64,000 bases of DNA from Apostichopus japonicus (GCF_037975245.1 NC_092583.1:3528764-3592763); one strand, 5' to 3'; shown: positions 40,501-52,268, numbered from the stretch's first letter. The notes: generated from the letters alone by a model not told the origin. A program made the numbers and translations.

Positions 40501-43500
40501 GCTCATTAAAAAAACCCAGAAAAACAGAAAAAGAAGAAGGGTGAAAAAAAAGCTAAAGGGTAAAAGAAAGGGTGGCATATAAGTTACATTTGATTGGTCA
40601 AAGAGAACAGTGTGTATTAAAACTTAAAAGAAACTCTGATGGCTGTAAATCATATTCACTTAACTTTCCTTTTCCAAAAGTGGGGAATGTTTTATTGCTT
40701 ATATGCCAAATCAGCTGGTGGAACATTTCGTCAAGCCTCCCTAGGGTAATTCCCCATTCTGAAAAATATATCACAATTTCACAGCAGAGAGAATGCCTGG
40801 GGACAATGGGCATGTGTAGACTTGCGTATTGTTAAGGAGAGACAAAAAGTCCCCCACTGAAGTACAAAAAGTCCCCCCCCCCTTGGGAAATTCCCACTCC
40901 CTCTGCCCAGTTAAGAAACACTGGTTCAACTTTTCAAACCAACTAAGATTTTCAACAAGTCATATAGCTAGCTAAACTACCTTTGTACAGTATGACTCAC
41001 TGATGCTCTATCAGCGAGCTTTCTGTTTTGATCTTATCTCTGGAATCAGTCAATATTTCATATAAAAGTAACCAGTTGCTTCAATTTTCTTACTTAATTC
41101 TTCCATTCCATAATATTTCAGCTAACTGTAAAGACTAGAGGAAGTGTTACCTGATGGATTTAAATACTCCCACCTGGGAACTTAAAATCATTATAGCTTA
41201 CATAAAACATAATCACTCTTTACTCAATCTATTTTCAAAGTGTTAAATATTGTGTTGAAGCAATAAGTTGCTCAATTATCCCATCACTTAGATTCTCCAT
41301 TCCTTATTAAACAGCTTACTATTTGAATGAGGAAGTGAAGTTAGATTCCAGGTGTAAATAATAATAGCTTATATACAGACTATGCCTGAAAGTGGTATGT
41401 ATACTTGCTAAGAGTGGCCATGGGTCATGCATCTCCCTCATGGTTCTGGTGTCTGATCACATGGGCAACAGTGATGAGGCACATGTTACATGCATGTGAA
41501 CACTGGATAGATTCACATGGCTCTTATATGGAGGAGGGTCTTTTTTGTTAAATGGCCTGATCTCAACCCTGAGCTGCCATTGAATCGTAAAGTAAAGAAA
41601 AGGGGTTTAACAGAAAAATGCTCATTAAAAAAACCCAGAAAAACAGAAAAAGAAGAAGGGTGAAAAAAAAGCTAAAGGGTAAAAGAAAGGGTGGCATATA
41701 AGTTACATTTGATTGGTCAAAGAGAACAGTGTGTATTAAAACTTAAAAGAAACTCTGATGGCTGTAAATCATATTCACTTAACTTTCCTTTTCCAAAAGT
41801 GGGGAATGTTTTATTGCTTATATGCCAAATCAGCTGGTGGAACATTTCGTCAAGCCTCCCTAGGGTAATTCCCCATTCTGAAAAATATATCACAATTTCA
41901 CAGCAGAGAGAATGCCTGGGGACAATGGGCATGTGTAGACTTGCGTATTGTTAAGGAGAGACAAAAAGTCCCCCACTGAAGTACAAAAAGTCCCCCCCCC
42001 CTTGGGAAATTCCCACTCCCTCTGCCCAGTTAAGAAACACTGGTTCAACTTTTCAAACCAACTAAGATTTTCAACAAGTCATATAGCTAGCTAAACTACC
42101 TTTGTACAGTATGACTCACTGATGCTCTATCAGCGAGCTTTCTGTTTTGATCTTATCTCTGGAATCAGTCAATATTTCATATAAAAGTAACCAGTTGCTT
42201 CAATTTTCTTACTTAATTCTTCCATTCCATAATATTTCAGCTAACTGTAAAGACTAGAGGAAGTGTTACCTGATGGATTTAAATACTCCCACCTGGGAAC
42301 TTAAAATCATTATAGCTTACATAAAACATAATCACTCTTTACTCAATCTATTTTCAAAGTGTTAAATATTGTGTTGAAGCAATAAGTTGCTCAATTATCC
42401 CATCACTTAGATTCTCCATTCCTTATTAAACAGCTTACTATTTGAATGAGGAAGTGAAGTTAGATTCCAGGTGTAAATAATAATAGCTTATATACAGACT
42501 ATGCCTGAAAGTGGTATGTATACTTGCTAAGAGTGGCCATGGGTCATGCATCTCCCTCATGGTTCTGGTGTCTGATCACATGGGCAACAGTGATGAGGCA
42601 CATGTTACATGCATGTGAACACTGGATAGATTCACATGGCTCTTATATGGAGGAGGAAATTTTTTGTTAAATGGCCTGATCTCAACCCTGAGCTGCCATT
42701 GAATCGTAAAGTAAAGAAAAGGGGTTTAACAGAAAAATGCTCATTAAAAAAACCCAGAAAAACAGAAAAAGAAAAAGGGTGAAAAAAAAGCTAAAGGGTA
42801 AAAGAAAGGGTGGCATATAAGTTACATTTGATTGGTCAAAGAGAACAGTGTGTATTAAAACTTAAAAGAAACTCTGATGGCTGTAAATCATATTCACTTA
42901 ACTTTCCTTTTCCAAAAGTGGGGAATGTTTTATTGCTTATATGCCAAATCAGCTGGTGGAACATTTCGTCAAGCCTCCCTAGGGTAATTCCCCATTCTGA
43001 AAAATATATCACAATTTCACAGCAGAGAGAATGCCTGGGGACAATGGGCATGTGTAGACTTGCGTATTGTTAAGGAGAGACAAAAAGTCCCCCACTGAAG
43101 TACAAAAAGTCCCCCCCCCTTGGGAAATTCCCACTCCCTCTGCCCAGTTAAGAAACACTGGTTCAACTTTTCAAACCAACTAAGATTTTCAACAAGTCAT
43201 ATAGCTAGCTAAACTACCTTTGTACAGTATGACTCACTGATGCTCTATCAGCGAGCTTTCTGTTTTGATCTTATCTCTGGAATCAGTCAATATTTCATAT
43301 AAAAGTAACCAGTTGCTTCAATTTTCTTACTTAATTCTTCCATTCCATAATATTTCAGCTAACTGTAAAGACTAGAGGAAGTGTTACCTGATGGATTTAA
43401 ATACTCCCACCTGGGAACTTAAAATCATTATAGCTTACATAAAACATAATCACTCTTTACTCAATCTATTTTCAAAGTGTTAAATATTGTGTTGAAGCAA

Positions 43501-44935
43501 TAAGTTGCTCAATTATCCCATCACTTAGATTCTCCATTCCTTATTAAACAGCTTACTATTTGAATGAGGAAGTGAAGTTAGATTCCAGGTGTAAATAATA
43601 ATAGCTTATATACAGACTATGCCTGAAAGTGGTATGTATACTTGCTAAGAGTGGCCATGGGTCATGCATCTCCCTCATGGTTCTGGTGTCTGATCACATG
43701 GGCAACAGTGATGAGGCACATGTTACATGCATGTGAACACTGGATAGATTCACATGGCTCTTATATGGAGGAGGGTCTTTTTTGTTAAATGGCCTGATCT
43801 CAACCCTGAGCTGCCATTGAATCGTAAAGTAAAGAAAAGGGGTTTAACAGAAAAATGCTCATTAAAAAAACCCAGAAAAACAGAAAAAGAAGAAGGGTGA
43901 AAAAAAAGCTAAAGGGTAAAAGAAAGGGTGGCATATAAGTTACATTTGATTGGTCAAAGAGAACAGTGTGTATTAAAACTTAAAAGAAACTCTGATGGCT
44001 GTAAATCATATTCACTTAACTTTCCTTTTCCAAAAGTGGGGAATGTTTTATTGCTTATATGCCAAATCAGCTGGTGGAACATTTCGTCAAGCCTCCCTAG
44101 GGTAATTCCCCATTCTGAAAAATATATCACAATTTCACAGCAGAGAGAATGCCTGGGGACAATGGGCATGTGTAGACTTGCGTATTGTTAAGGAGAGACA
44201 AAAAGTCCCCCACTGAAGTACAAAAAGTCCCCCCCCCTTGGGAAATTCCCACTCCCTCTGCCCATTTAAGAAACACTGGTTCAACTTTTCAAACCAACTA
44301 AGATTTTCAACAAGTCATATAGCTAGCTAAACTACCTTTGTACAGTATGACTCACTGATGCTCTATCAGCGAGCTTTCTGTTTTGATCTTATCTCTGGAA
44401 TCAGTCAATATTTCATATAAAAGTAACCAGTTGCTTCAATTTTCTTACTTAATTCTTCCATTCCATAATATTTCAGCTAACTGTAAAGACTAGAGGAAGT
44501 GTTACCTGATGGATTTAAATACTCCCACCTGGGAACTTAAAATCATTATAGCTTACATAAAACATAATCACTCTTTACTCAATCTATTTTCAAATCGTTA
44601 AATATTGTGTTTAAGCAATTAGTTGCTCAATTATCCCATCACTTAGATTCTCCATTCCTTATTAAACAGCTGACTATTTGAACGAGGAAGTGAAGTTAGA
44701 TTCCAGGAGTAAAAAATAATAATAATAGCTTCTATACAGACTATGCCTGAAAGTGATATCTTGAATTGCTTATAAGAGTGGCCATGGGTCATGCATCTCC
44801 CTCATGGTTCAGGTGTGTGATCACATGGGCAACAGTAACGAGGCACATGCAACATGCATGTGAACACTGGATAGATTCACATGGCTCTTATATGGAGGGG
44901 CTTTCATGTTAAATGGCCTGATATCACGCCTTCGC

Positions 44936-46530
44936 TGCAATCAAAAGAATTGAGGAACTGAGCAGTCAAGTCGATGGCTAATTACTGAATATCAACCTGT
45001 ACCTGATGCAGTGACATGTGCATGGATTTCAACAGGTGGGAGGAGGGGTGGATGGGGCTGGGAAGGGGAGGGACTCAAACATTTTCCCTGACTGATATAT
45101 TCATAGAAGCCTGTTCAACCTTTATGGAAGGACCAGAGGTGGTCTAATGATTTTAGAAGAGAGTGGGGTGTTGGCCCAAAGTGTCTTATTCAAATTGAGC
45201 ATTGGTTCAAAAACACATACAGAATCATAATCAGAACATCTCGCCATGACGATATACGATTGTTATTAGCATGCATAAAATGCGTAGAATACTCACTCGT
45301 TATTTCTTCACGATGAATTGCCTTACCAGTAATAACTATTGAAGCAAGCTAGACCACCTGGCTGTCACACCAAGCTTTTAAGTCGCTGTCCTGTCTGAGT
45401 TCGATATCCACAAAACAGTGTAAATTCACAGTTATACACAAACAAACACACAATGAGCACATATAATGTTGAAGTGAAAGCTTCCTCCGTTTTCATTATA
45501 AACTTCTTTTTCAAAGTTTCCACAAACAATTACTTCCGGCAACCGACATTAATATTTTGGAAACAGACGAAATACCATGTAATATGGTTTCTGTTGCAAT
45601 ACGAGAATACCTTTCACAATTAATATTTGTTTTTTTCTTTTCCCACCAGTATCCTTCATTACCAAAATGTAATGACACAATATATATGTATATATATCAT
45701 TCAACATATTTTTTAAGAATGGTCATCATGCAATCGAAGAGTTCCTCTGATTGTTTTCCTTCACAGATTTACTGCTGATGAGGAAGTGCTTAAGCTAACA
45801 TAAACCAATCACCTGTATGTCACCCTACCACCATGCACATAATGCTGCCTTTACCCATACTAGTATGGCTCTATGCAGATCTCCTGGAGGAATGTTTGTC
45901 ATATGGGCAACGGTGGTCAGTCACATGTAATGTACATGTTAGGCACATGTGATGTGCATGTCAAGTTTGGATGGAGCAAAATGGTCTCTGCCATTCCAGT
46001 GAATAGAAGTTGTGGCTGTTACCATGCAGCCTGAAGTGCACAATCATATCTATCAGCATAACATACTAGGAATGGGAATCTAGTGCAAAGAAAATTTTCT
46101 TTTCCGGTCGTCTTGATAAATTCCCAGACAGTTGTCCATTGTTCATTTACTTCATTTATAAAGCATAATTGGATTTATATATCTATCAGTTTGGAAATTC
46201 TAAATAATTATGGCAATTTAATTCATCGTAGTGAATTGATATGATTCTGAAATTCTAAAGAGTGAATTTAATAGGACCTCTGAGACTGTGATCATTTTAA
46301 ACTTTCAAAGTTTGAGAAAATTTTGGCCAGGTTCCATGTCCATGCATGCTATATTGAATTTAAGTGTCATAATGAATCTTTTATATCATTTAATAACTGA
46401 CTAATTTTGTCAAATTTTTCATGGAAAAGGATGGCATAATTATATCTACAGGGGTAAAATGGACCTGTCCTCTGTAATACTTCAGTTAGGGGTGACACAA
46501 CTTGCAATCCTCTTCTAATTTTATTCATCT
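44936..46530. other. Array flank with a diverged partial unit
   Basis: At about 45775-45985, GATGAGGAAGTGCTTAAG, CATATGGGCAACGGTGGTCA and CACATGT(A/G)ATG(T)GCATGT resemble the corresponding part of the 1.12-kb unit, so an older relative of the repeat lies just outside the array. A 42-codon minus-strand frame at 45373-45501 starts with a hydrophobic stretch but is not recognisable. Confidence 0.45.
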
Positions 46531-46534
46531 TTAA

Positions 46535-46889
46535 AGGGTGTGAAGACTCGCGCAAAAAGAAACGTCTAATGCCGGTAATCTGACCTAGTTTCTAATGAGG
46601 TGTAACAGAAGTGTTAGACACCACAATCTATCCCAGGAAATACACACACAGCTTGCTACCGTCGGTAATTAGACACTAGTGTACAGTCAGTACATACAGC
46701 TAAGGTCAATACCCACAACACAGTGTATAAACTATACAGGAAATCTCAAGTCCAACTTAAGATAACAAGGTATCACATTTCATTACTGTCTGCGTTTTGT
46801 AGCGACACGAACAAAACGTCACTTGCATGCAACAGAAAGTTAACTTTTTCAGATGGCCGCACCGGGTTTGGGGCGAGTCTTCAATGCCT
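46535..46889. mobile_element. TTAA-target MITE (piggyBac-like), copy 1
   Basis: Both sides carry TTAA (46531-46534, 46890-46893), and the ends AGGGTGTGAAGACTCG and, from the right, AGGCATTGAAGACTCG are inverted. piggyBac-superfamily elements duplicate TTAA. A shorter copy of the family is at 61103-61348. No transposase. Confidence 0.75.
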
Positions 46890-46893
46890 TTAA

Positions 46894-47219
46894 TATTTAT
46901 GGAGTGAGTTGGTGAGGGGAGAAGAGGAGAGTAGGGGAGGAGGAGGGGAGGAGGCAATTATTTAAAATTTAATAATTAATTAATTAAATTTAGGGACATT
47001 TGATAGTCAAATTCATCACAAGTTTAGAGTTGATATCCTATGCTTGTGAAAGTTCCACACAATTTAGTCATTGGCATGCACAGGGCAATTCAGCAGTAAT
47101 ATCATACACAGCTACATAGTATTGCTGTGACTAAAGAAACTTTGCATGACCCTTAACAACTGACTGTCTGACTCACTAACTAACCTACTATATGTGATAC
47201 ATGTAGCTGCACTGCCAGA
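46894..47219. other. Non-coding stretch
   Basis: A GA/GGAG-rich patch at 46915-46955. Otherwise unrecognised. Confidence 0.4.
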
Positions 47220-47476
47220 CACAGTCTGCAGTGTAGTTCCCATATTTCAAAGTCAAATTGCAACAACTTTTAAGAAGTCATTTTAAATCCACACAAATCA
47301 GACAAACATGGCTTCAGATGTACAGAGATCGTGTATATCATCCTACAGAAACAGTGTGCAGTGTAGTTGCCATGTTTCATATTCAAATTGCAATAACTTT
47401 TAAGAAGTCATTTTAAGTCCAAAAAGATCAGACAAACATGGCTTCAGACGTACAGTAATCGTGTATATCATCCTCC
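47220..47476. repeat. Two tandem units of about 127 bp
   Basis: CTGCAGTGTAGTTCCCAT, AACTTTTAAGAAGTCATTTT, CAGACAAACATGGCTTCAGA and CGTGTATATCATCCT occur twice in order (47229-47345, 47355-47473). Confidence 0.9.
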
Positions 47477-47487
47477 ATACAAGGAGT

Positions 47488-47705
47488 GTTAGCTCAGTGG
47501 TTAAAGCCGTTGCCTTTCAATCACAAGGTCTCGAGTTTGAGTCACTCCAAGATTAATGTATGTCGTCCAGCTACAGAGTTGTTGACAATTCATAATCATG
47601 GACGATAAATATGAATCTTAGAGATTGTCTTCGGTCAGCTTGCAGCTTTGATAAGCCAATGATGGCTTCTTCGTGAGTTCAAGCAGGAGGATCTAAATAC
47701 ATACC
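47488..47705 (+). mobile_element. tRNA-derived SINE (family B), near complete
   Basis: The head GTTAGCTCAGTGGTTAAAGC (A box) and GGTCTCGAGTTTGAGTC (B box) is followed by a tRNA-unrelated body with CTTCGGTCAGCTTGCAGC, TTTGATAAGCCAATGATGG and the tail AGGATCTAAATACATA. The 3' module also occurs at 31869-31965 (minus) and 32938-33012 (plus). Confidence 0.8.
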
Positions 47706-48070
47706 AGTGGCACAACCATACATAAAATCTGGAAAAGGTGCAGAGGGGGGAGGGGGGGGTATCTACATATCAGTGGTGTATAACCAAACATTAAATCTGG
47801 GAAAGGTGGTGTTTGAACCCCACTGGCAATAAATATTACAGAATATCCTAGCATACAGATAATATATAAATTTAAAACAAGAAATGTATTTGTGGTACAA
47901 TTGAAACGACCTATAAACAGTCAAAAATTCTTCAACATTCAAAGTTGCAAAATATAGTGTTCACCATTTTGCACATAAGCACCTTCCCTTCCCCCAAATT
48001 TCCATCAATCCCTCCCCTTTTAAAATGATCCGGCTCCACGGAGGGAGCGGAGGGGGGGCATAACATCTTA
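47706..48070. repeat. Degraded repeat with CAGTGG ends, shared with 55.1 kb
   Basis: CCAGTGGCACAACCATACAT and, 65 bases later, CAGTGGTGTATAACCAAACA repeat with AAATCTGG after both. The part from CCACTGGCAATAAATATTAC to GTTGCAAAATATAG matches 55100-55225. Probably an old hAT-like element without target duplication. Confidence 0.5.
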
Positions 48071-48212
48071 GCTGGCCCTACTGCAGAACAAAACAATTGA
48101 TATGGAAAGTGTAATGTCTATGCACCACAGAGATTCTTTGCACTGAGGCGGCTATCAACATTACAGGCTTTTATAAAACAATGTTAATTATGAATTTTTT
48201 CTTATAAGACTT

Positions 48213-48600
48213 AAAGTCTCAATTTGCTAACTTTTAACTTTGACCTTTCCAGCTTACTGCACTAAAAGTTCAGTGAAAATGACACCGTTCTATGCAATTT
48301 TCATATCAATATTCATTACTTTTACTGAGTCATCCGTTGTTAAACATTTTGAACTGAATAAAATTCGCCAGATTTACTAACAAGTTCGTAGATTCTACAA
48401 ACTTCCATCAAAATTTGCAAGCCCCGTCTAACAGATCATGGGCCAATCAAATCTCTCTGTTTTCTTTATGACCATTAGGCCTAGTCTGTGTTAGGTTCTT
48501 CTCTTGAATAGTATCTTTCTTTTGGTCTTACCGATGTAGCTTGTGAAATTGTGTCATTTCCTTCCATTGCAATGAATAATTTGAAAATGTATTGAGACGT
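48213..48600. mobile_element. Diverged MITE related to 59.26-59.78 kb
   Basis: Ends AAGTCTCAAT and ATTGAGACGT are inverted. The interior ACACCGTTCTATG, CATTTTGA(A/G)CTGAATAAA and CCAATCAAATCTC matches 59257-59779. Old copy, no target duplication identified. Confidence 0.6.
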
Positions 48601-48609
48601 CCACAAGAA

Positions 48610-49025
48610 AATTCCTGTTAAAATTTCAACTGGTTTTAACTGGAACTAACAAGAACTGACAGGTACCTGTTCACGACAACTGGTTTTAACAGGTATTGCG
48701 ATCAAAACTGGCTCATACCAGTTAATTTCCTGTTGCAACAGGTATGTTACCTGTAAGCTGTTAACACACCAGTTGGTTTCAACAGGTACCTGTTAAACCA
48801 GTTGCTTTTAACAGGTAATACACCTGTTGAAAACAACTGCTTTAACAGGTACCTGTTACACCAGTTGCATTCAACAGGTACCAGTTGGTTTTAACAGGCA
48901 TCTGTTAAACCAGTTGCTTTTAACAAATACAGCAACTCGTTTAATAGGTACCAGTTGCTCTAAGCAGGTACCTGTTAACCTGTAGTGAAGGACAGGTACC
49001 TGTCAAGTTAAAACAGGTAAATTTT
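48610..49025. repeat. Array of CAGGTACCTG palindromes and ACCAGTTG motifs
   Basis: At least five copies of ACAGGTACCTGT(T/C) (near 48659, 48782, 48847, 48964, 48990) alternate with many AACTGGTTTTAAC, ACCAGTTG and AACAGGT(A) words, without a fixed period. CAGGTA/TACCTG is the core bound by Snail/ZEB-type zinc fingers and is E-box-like. Whether this is regulatory or a decayed self-complementary satellite cannot be told from sequence. Confidence 0.6.
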
Positions 49026-50049
49026 CGACTATTCCGTGTTAATTGGGAGGCCTAAGACAATTTTTTCCATTTATAATAATCAGTACATTTTGTATGAGGT
49101 TTAAGTTGACCTTTGATTTCAACACCATATTCAATTTTGAAACCGCGAAGCAACAGCAGCTTGCTGTTTGCACAGTGTAAGCATTGCTTGGCATAGTTTT
49201 ATACGATCAGTCTGACACAAATAAATTGATCTACAAAATAATTTTTGTGAAAATTTCCAAACAACTTTTAACTGTAACTCACCCAAGAAGGTCTACAGAA
49301 GAATGGAAGTATTAACCGCCATCATCGGCCTACCTGTTATTCCTTAAACGTGGAGGCAAAACCGTGCACTAATGTTAATTGTTAGGGCACTAGTATTATG
49401 GTTAGTGTTACGCTAAGCAGTACGTGTAACCATTGTTAAGCTGGCGTTTCGCAATACACAAGTGCAATGACAGTGAGAAGCCTAGGCGTCTACTGGGTAC
49501 TGCAGTGCATTCTCAACACCAAACTGTGCATTCTAAACACCAATTAACATTGTGTTATGTGTGTATTGGGCTACTGTAGATTGAACAGTGGCACAGGGTG
49601 TGGGGGGATGGGGGGGCGAGACTTTTGAGAGCGGGGCTTTCGCCTTGTATCAATGCAAGCCACCCCAGCCCCCTTGTGCAAGTCACTGGTATCCACTATG
49701 AAAAGAAATGGCTGTAAATTCTTTTAAATTACGCGCTTTATCAACGTAATATTACCGGTAGGAATATTTGTCTTACCACTATTATAGGCCTAGTAATTGT
49801 TTCGGTCTCGCGGGCCAATAATAGTTTCGGTCTCGCGGACCTTGGTCTCGCAGACCTTCGGTGTCGCGGACCTTTTATAATTTTGGTCTCGCGGACCTTC
49901 ATGGAACGTTTGAAAGAAAGCTGCAATTTACTGAGGAAGCTGCAAGGTTCAGCAAATTCATATCTGAGAAGCTGACATCAATCGTAAAACAAAGAAGGCC
50001 TTAGAACATTAGTAACATATTATTTGTTTTCAATGGTTATTGCTTATTA
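49026..50049. repeat. Non-coding stretch with a small CGCGGACC repeat
   Basis: TTTCGGTCTCGCGGACCTT-like units occur five times at 49799-49897. A G-rich patch flanked by CAGTGGCA and CACTGG (49590-49690) resembles a hAT end pair but lacks a target duplication. Rest unrecognised. Confidence 0.5.
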
Positions 50050-50120
50050 TACAACACCTAATTATATTCCAGCCATTTGATTGGTCAATTGCTCGTCGAT
50101 TTGTTCCATTCAACAACAAC
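50050..50120. repeat. Short copy of the 14.2-kb dispersed repeat
   Basis: ACAACACCTAATTATATTCC, then TTTGATTGGTCAATTGCTCG, then TTTGTTCCATTCAAC. Its middle is absent compared with 14186-14450. Confidence 0.75.
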
Positions 50121-50414
50121 AAATAAGGAAAAAAAAACACCCTCCTTCTGGTTCAGTTGCTAGAATAGGTAAAATTCTAGACTGACATTAACAGCTGCAA
50201 CTAAGGAGCTGAAATCATCATGTTAAAAAACAAAAAAAACAAAAAACCTAAAAAACCTTTCTCTGGTTCAGTTGCTAGAATTGGTAAAATCCTAGACTGA
50301 CATTAACAACTGCAACTAAGGAGCTGAAATCATCATGGTTAAAAAAAAAAAAAAACCCCAAAACCTTTCTCTGGTTCAGTTGCTAGAATTGGTAAAATCC
50401 TAGACTGACATTAA

Positions 50415-51705
50415 AGGAATTGTCTGGTGGAAGCTAGCTTTTGATACATTGTCCTTGTAGTTATTATTTTTCTCTTTCTAACCATGTAAAAATTGTCCCC
50501 ATTCGACGTTTTCCTCTTGTAGAAATCTGGTTTTCAAATTCACCAGTTTCTCACCAAAAGTACCGTTTGTTCGAACGCTTCAATATGGTGATTGATGTAG
50601 TGCTTGCAGATAGGCAAAACAGGCGACTTGAAGATAGCACTCCCATTTCCGCAACAAATACACTCTCATGTGTATGCACATTGGATTGCCTAATATAACG
50701 TACATACTCGCGAACGTATATCCTACGATGCCCAGATGGTGTACTTGTATAGCGTTGCACATAATACACTCACACTCAAACCACAGTTCATAAACTGTTC
50801 TTCGAAATCGCTGAAATAAAATTCACGGATCAAATTAACAGTAAAAGGAAACTTGAAAAGTATTTGTTACACCGAAAGATGAAACTTGGCGGAATCGTTT
50901 TCAGAGCAGAATGTAGCACGGAGCAGCTAACTAAGACTTCGCAGAACTGTCCGATTGTAAACGTTAGAGTAGCCTATACGCGCTAACATTCTTCGCGCTG
51001 GAGCTGGATAGCACGACGTATAAACAACGAAGAGTCTAGTGTTAAAACTTATCTTATGTTACAGAAAGAAGACGAAACCACTGATTTACTACGTATATGG
51101 CGGCTTAAGGAGTTTTTTAAATCATATCTAATTTATAAAAAATTTCACCGGAAATTATGGAAGAAATTTATCGGAATCGTTGTCAGAGCAGAATGTAGCA
51201 CTGAGAAGCTTAGGCTTCGCAGAACTGTCCGATTGTCAACGTTTCAGTATAGCCTACATGCGAACATTCTTCGCATTGGCGCTGGATAGCGCGATGTAAA
51301 GCCTAAACAACGAAGAGTCTGCTGTTAAAATTTACCTTGTGTTACACAAAGACCACGGAACCACCGATCTAGTACATGGCGGCTTAAGGAGTTTTTGAAA
51401 ACATATCTAATTTCTAAGAAATTTCACCGGAAATTAAGGAAGAAATTTATCTGTATACAAACAGGGTTTTTGTTGTGATTACCGTATAGGTACTGTGCGG
51501 AGGGTGGGTTGTGATGCAATCTGCTATGGCAGAGCTGACGTCACGTATTGTACTGTTCAAATCATATTTGAAATGTCTATCCTTAACGATTAAAAAATCG
51601 TTTCTCTGTCAAACGCAATATTAGCGTTCTCATACTTTGACAACATGTTTGGAAAATTATTTACTATTTTTTAAGGTAACTTCTTTGGGCCACCAGACAA
51701 TCCTT
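50415..51705. mobile_element. TTAA-target element (piggyBac-like), 1.29 kb
   Basis: Inserted in the tandem family at TTAA (50411-50414, 51706-51709). Outside it the repeat reads straight through GACATTAA|CAACTGC. Ends AGGAATTGTCTGGTGG and, from the right, AAGGATTGTCTGGTGG are inverted repeats. The interior is two direct copies of about 280 bp (from about 50885 and 51168) sharing GAATCGTT(T/G)TCAGAGCAGA, ACTTCGCAGAACTGTCCGAT-like and AACAACGAAGAGTCT. No transposase. Confidence 0.85.
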
Positions 51706-51869
51706 TTAACAACTGCAACTAATGAGCTGAAATCATCATGGTGAAAAAAACCCCAAAAAACCTTTCTCTGGTTCAGTTGCTAGAATTGGCAAAATCCTAG
51801 ACAGACTTCAACATCTGCAACTAAGGAGCTGAAATCATCATGGTACAAAAAAAATAAGGGAAAAAAAAA

Positions 51870-52268
51870 AACACCCTCTGTCTGGTTCAGTTGCTAGAAT
51901 AGGTAAAATTAAAAAAATAGGGGGGAAAAAAACACCCTCTGTCTGGTTCAGTTGCTAGAATAGGTAAAATTAAAAAAATAGGGGAAAAAAAAACACCCTC
52001 TGTCTGGTTCAGTTGCTAGAATAGGTAAAATTAAAAAAATAGGGGGAAAAAAAACACCCTCTGTCTGGTTCAGTTGCTAGAATAGGTAAATAAAAAAAAT
52101 AGGGGGAAAAAAAAACACCCTCTGTCTGGTTCAGTTGCTAGAATAGGTAAAATTAAAAAAATAGGGGGAAAAAAAACACCCTCTGTCTGGTTCAGTTGCT
52201 AGAATAGGTAAAATAAAAAAATAGGGGGAAAAAAAACACCCTCTGTCTGGTTCAGTTGCTAGAATAGG
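51870..52268. repeat. 60-bp minisatellite, seven units
   Basis: Each unit reads ACACCCTCTGTCTGGTTCAG, TTGCTAGAATAGGTAAAAT, then an A-rich segment with ATAGGGGGAAAA. Units start near 51871, 51931, 51991, 52052, 52111, 52172 and 52231 and differ mainly in A-run and G-run length. A recent expansion of part of the surrounding 105-120-bp unit. Confidence 0.93.

Larger units (their letters stand above)
34739..44935. repeat. Tandem array of about 1.12-kb units
   Basis: Taking AGTAACCAGTTGCTT as unit start, units begin near 34739, 37731, 38841, 39943, 41065, 42184, 43302 and 44421, the last being partial. Spacing is 1102-1122 bp except for the first. Each unit has GGAAGTGAAGTTA, a TAA-rich run, GGCACATGT(T/A)ACATGCATGTG, a lysine-codon purine tract, GTGGGGAATGTTTTATTGC, a truncated hAT MITE end (AAGAAACACTGG), a C-run of 7-11, and TAGCTAGCTAAACTACC. 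Units from 38.8 kb on are nearly identical, so amplification or homogenisation is recent. The first unit is about 3 kb because it keeps 1.8 kb (35519-37366) that the others lack. An 87-codon frame persists in five units and is shortened to 80 by a deletion in another, but it lacks a recognisable domain. Confidence 0.92.

Noticed and set aside
38341-44191. Recurring 87-codon plus-strand and 71-codon minus-strand frames
   Set aside because: They recur because the 1.12-kb unit recurs. There is no domain, one unit has a deletion inside the frame, and both strands are open over the same bases.
45773-45785. CTGATGAGGAAG resembling a hammerhead core strand
   Set aside because: No GAAA strand, stem II or stem I partner lies within hammerhead distance.
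49590-49690. CAGTGGCA ... CACTGG pair as a hAT element
   Set aside because: Flanking 8-mers do not match and the ends are poorly complementary.
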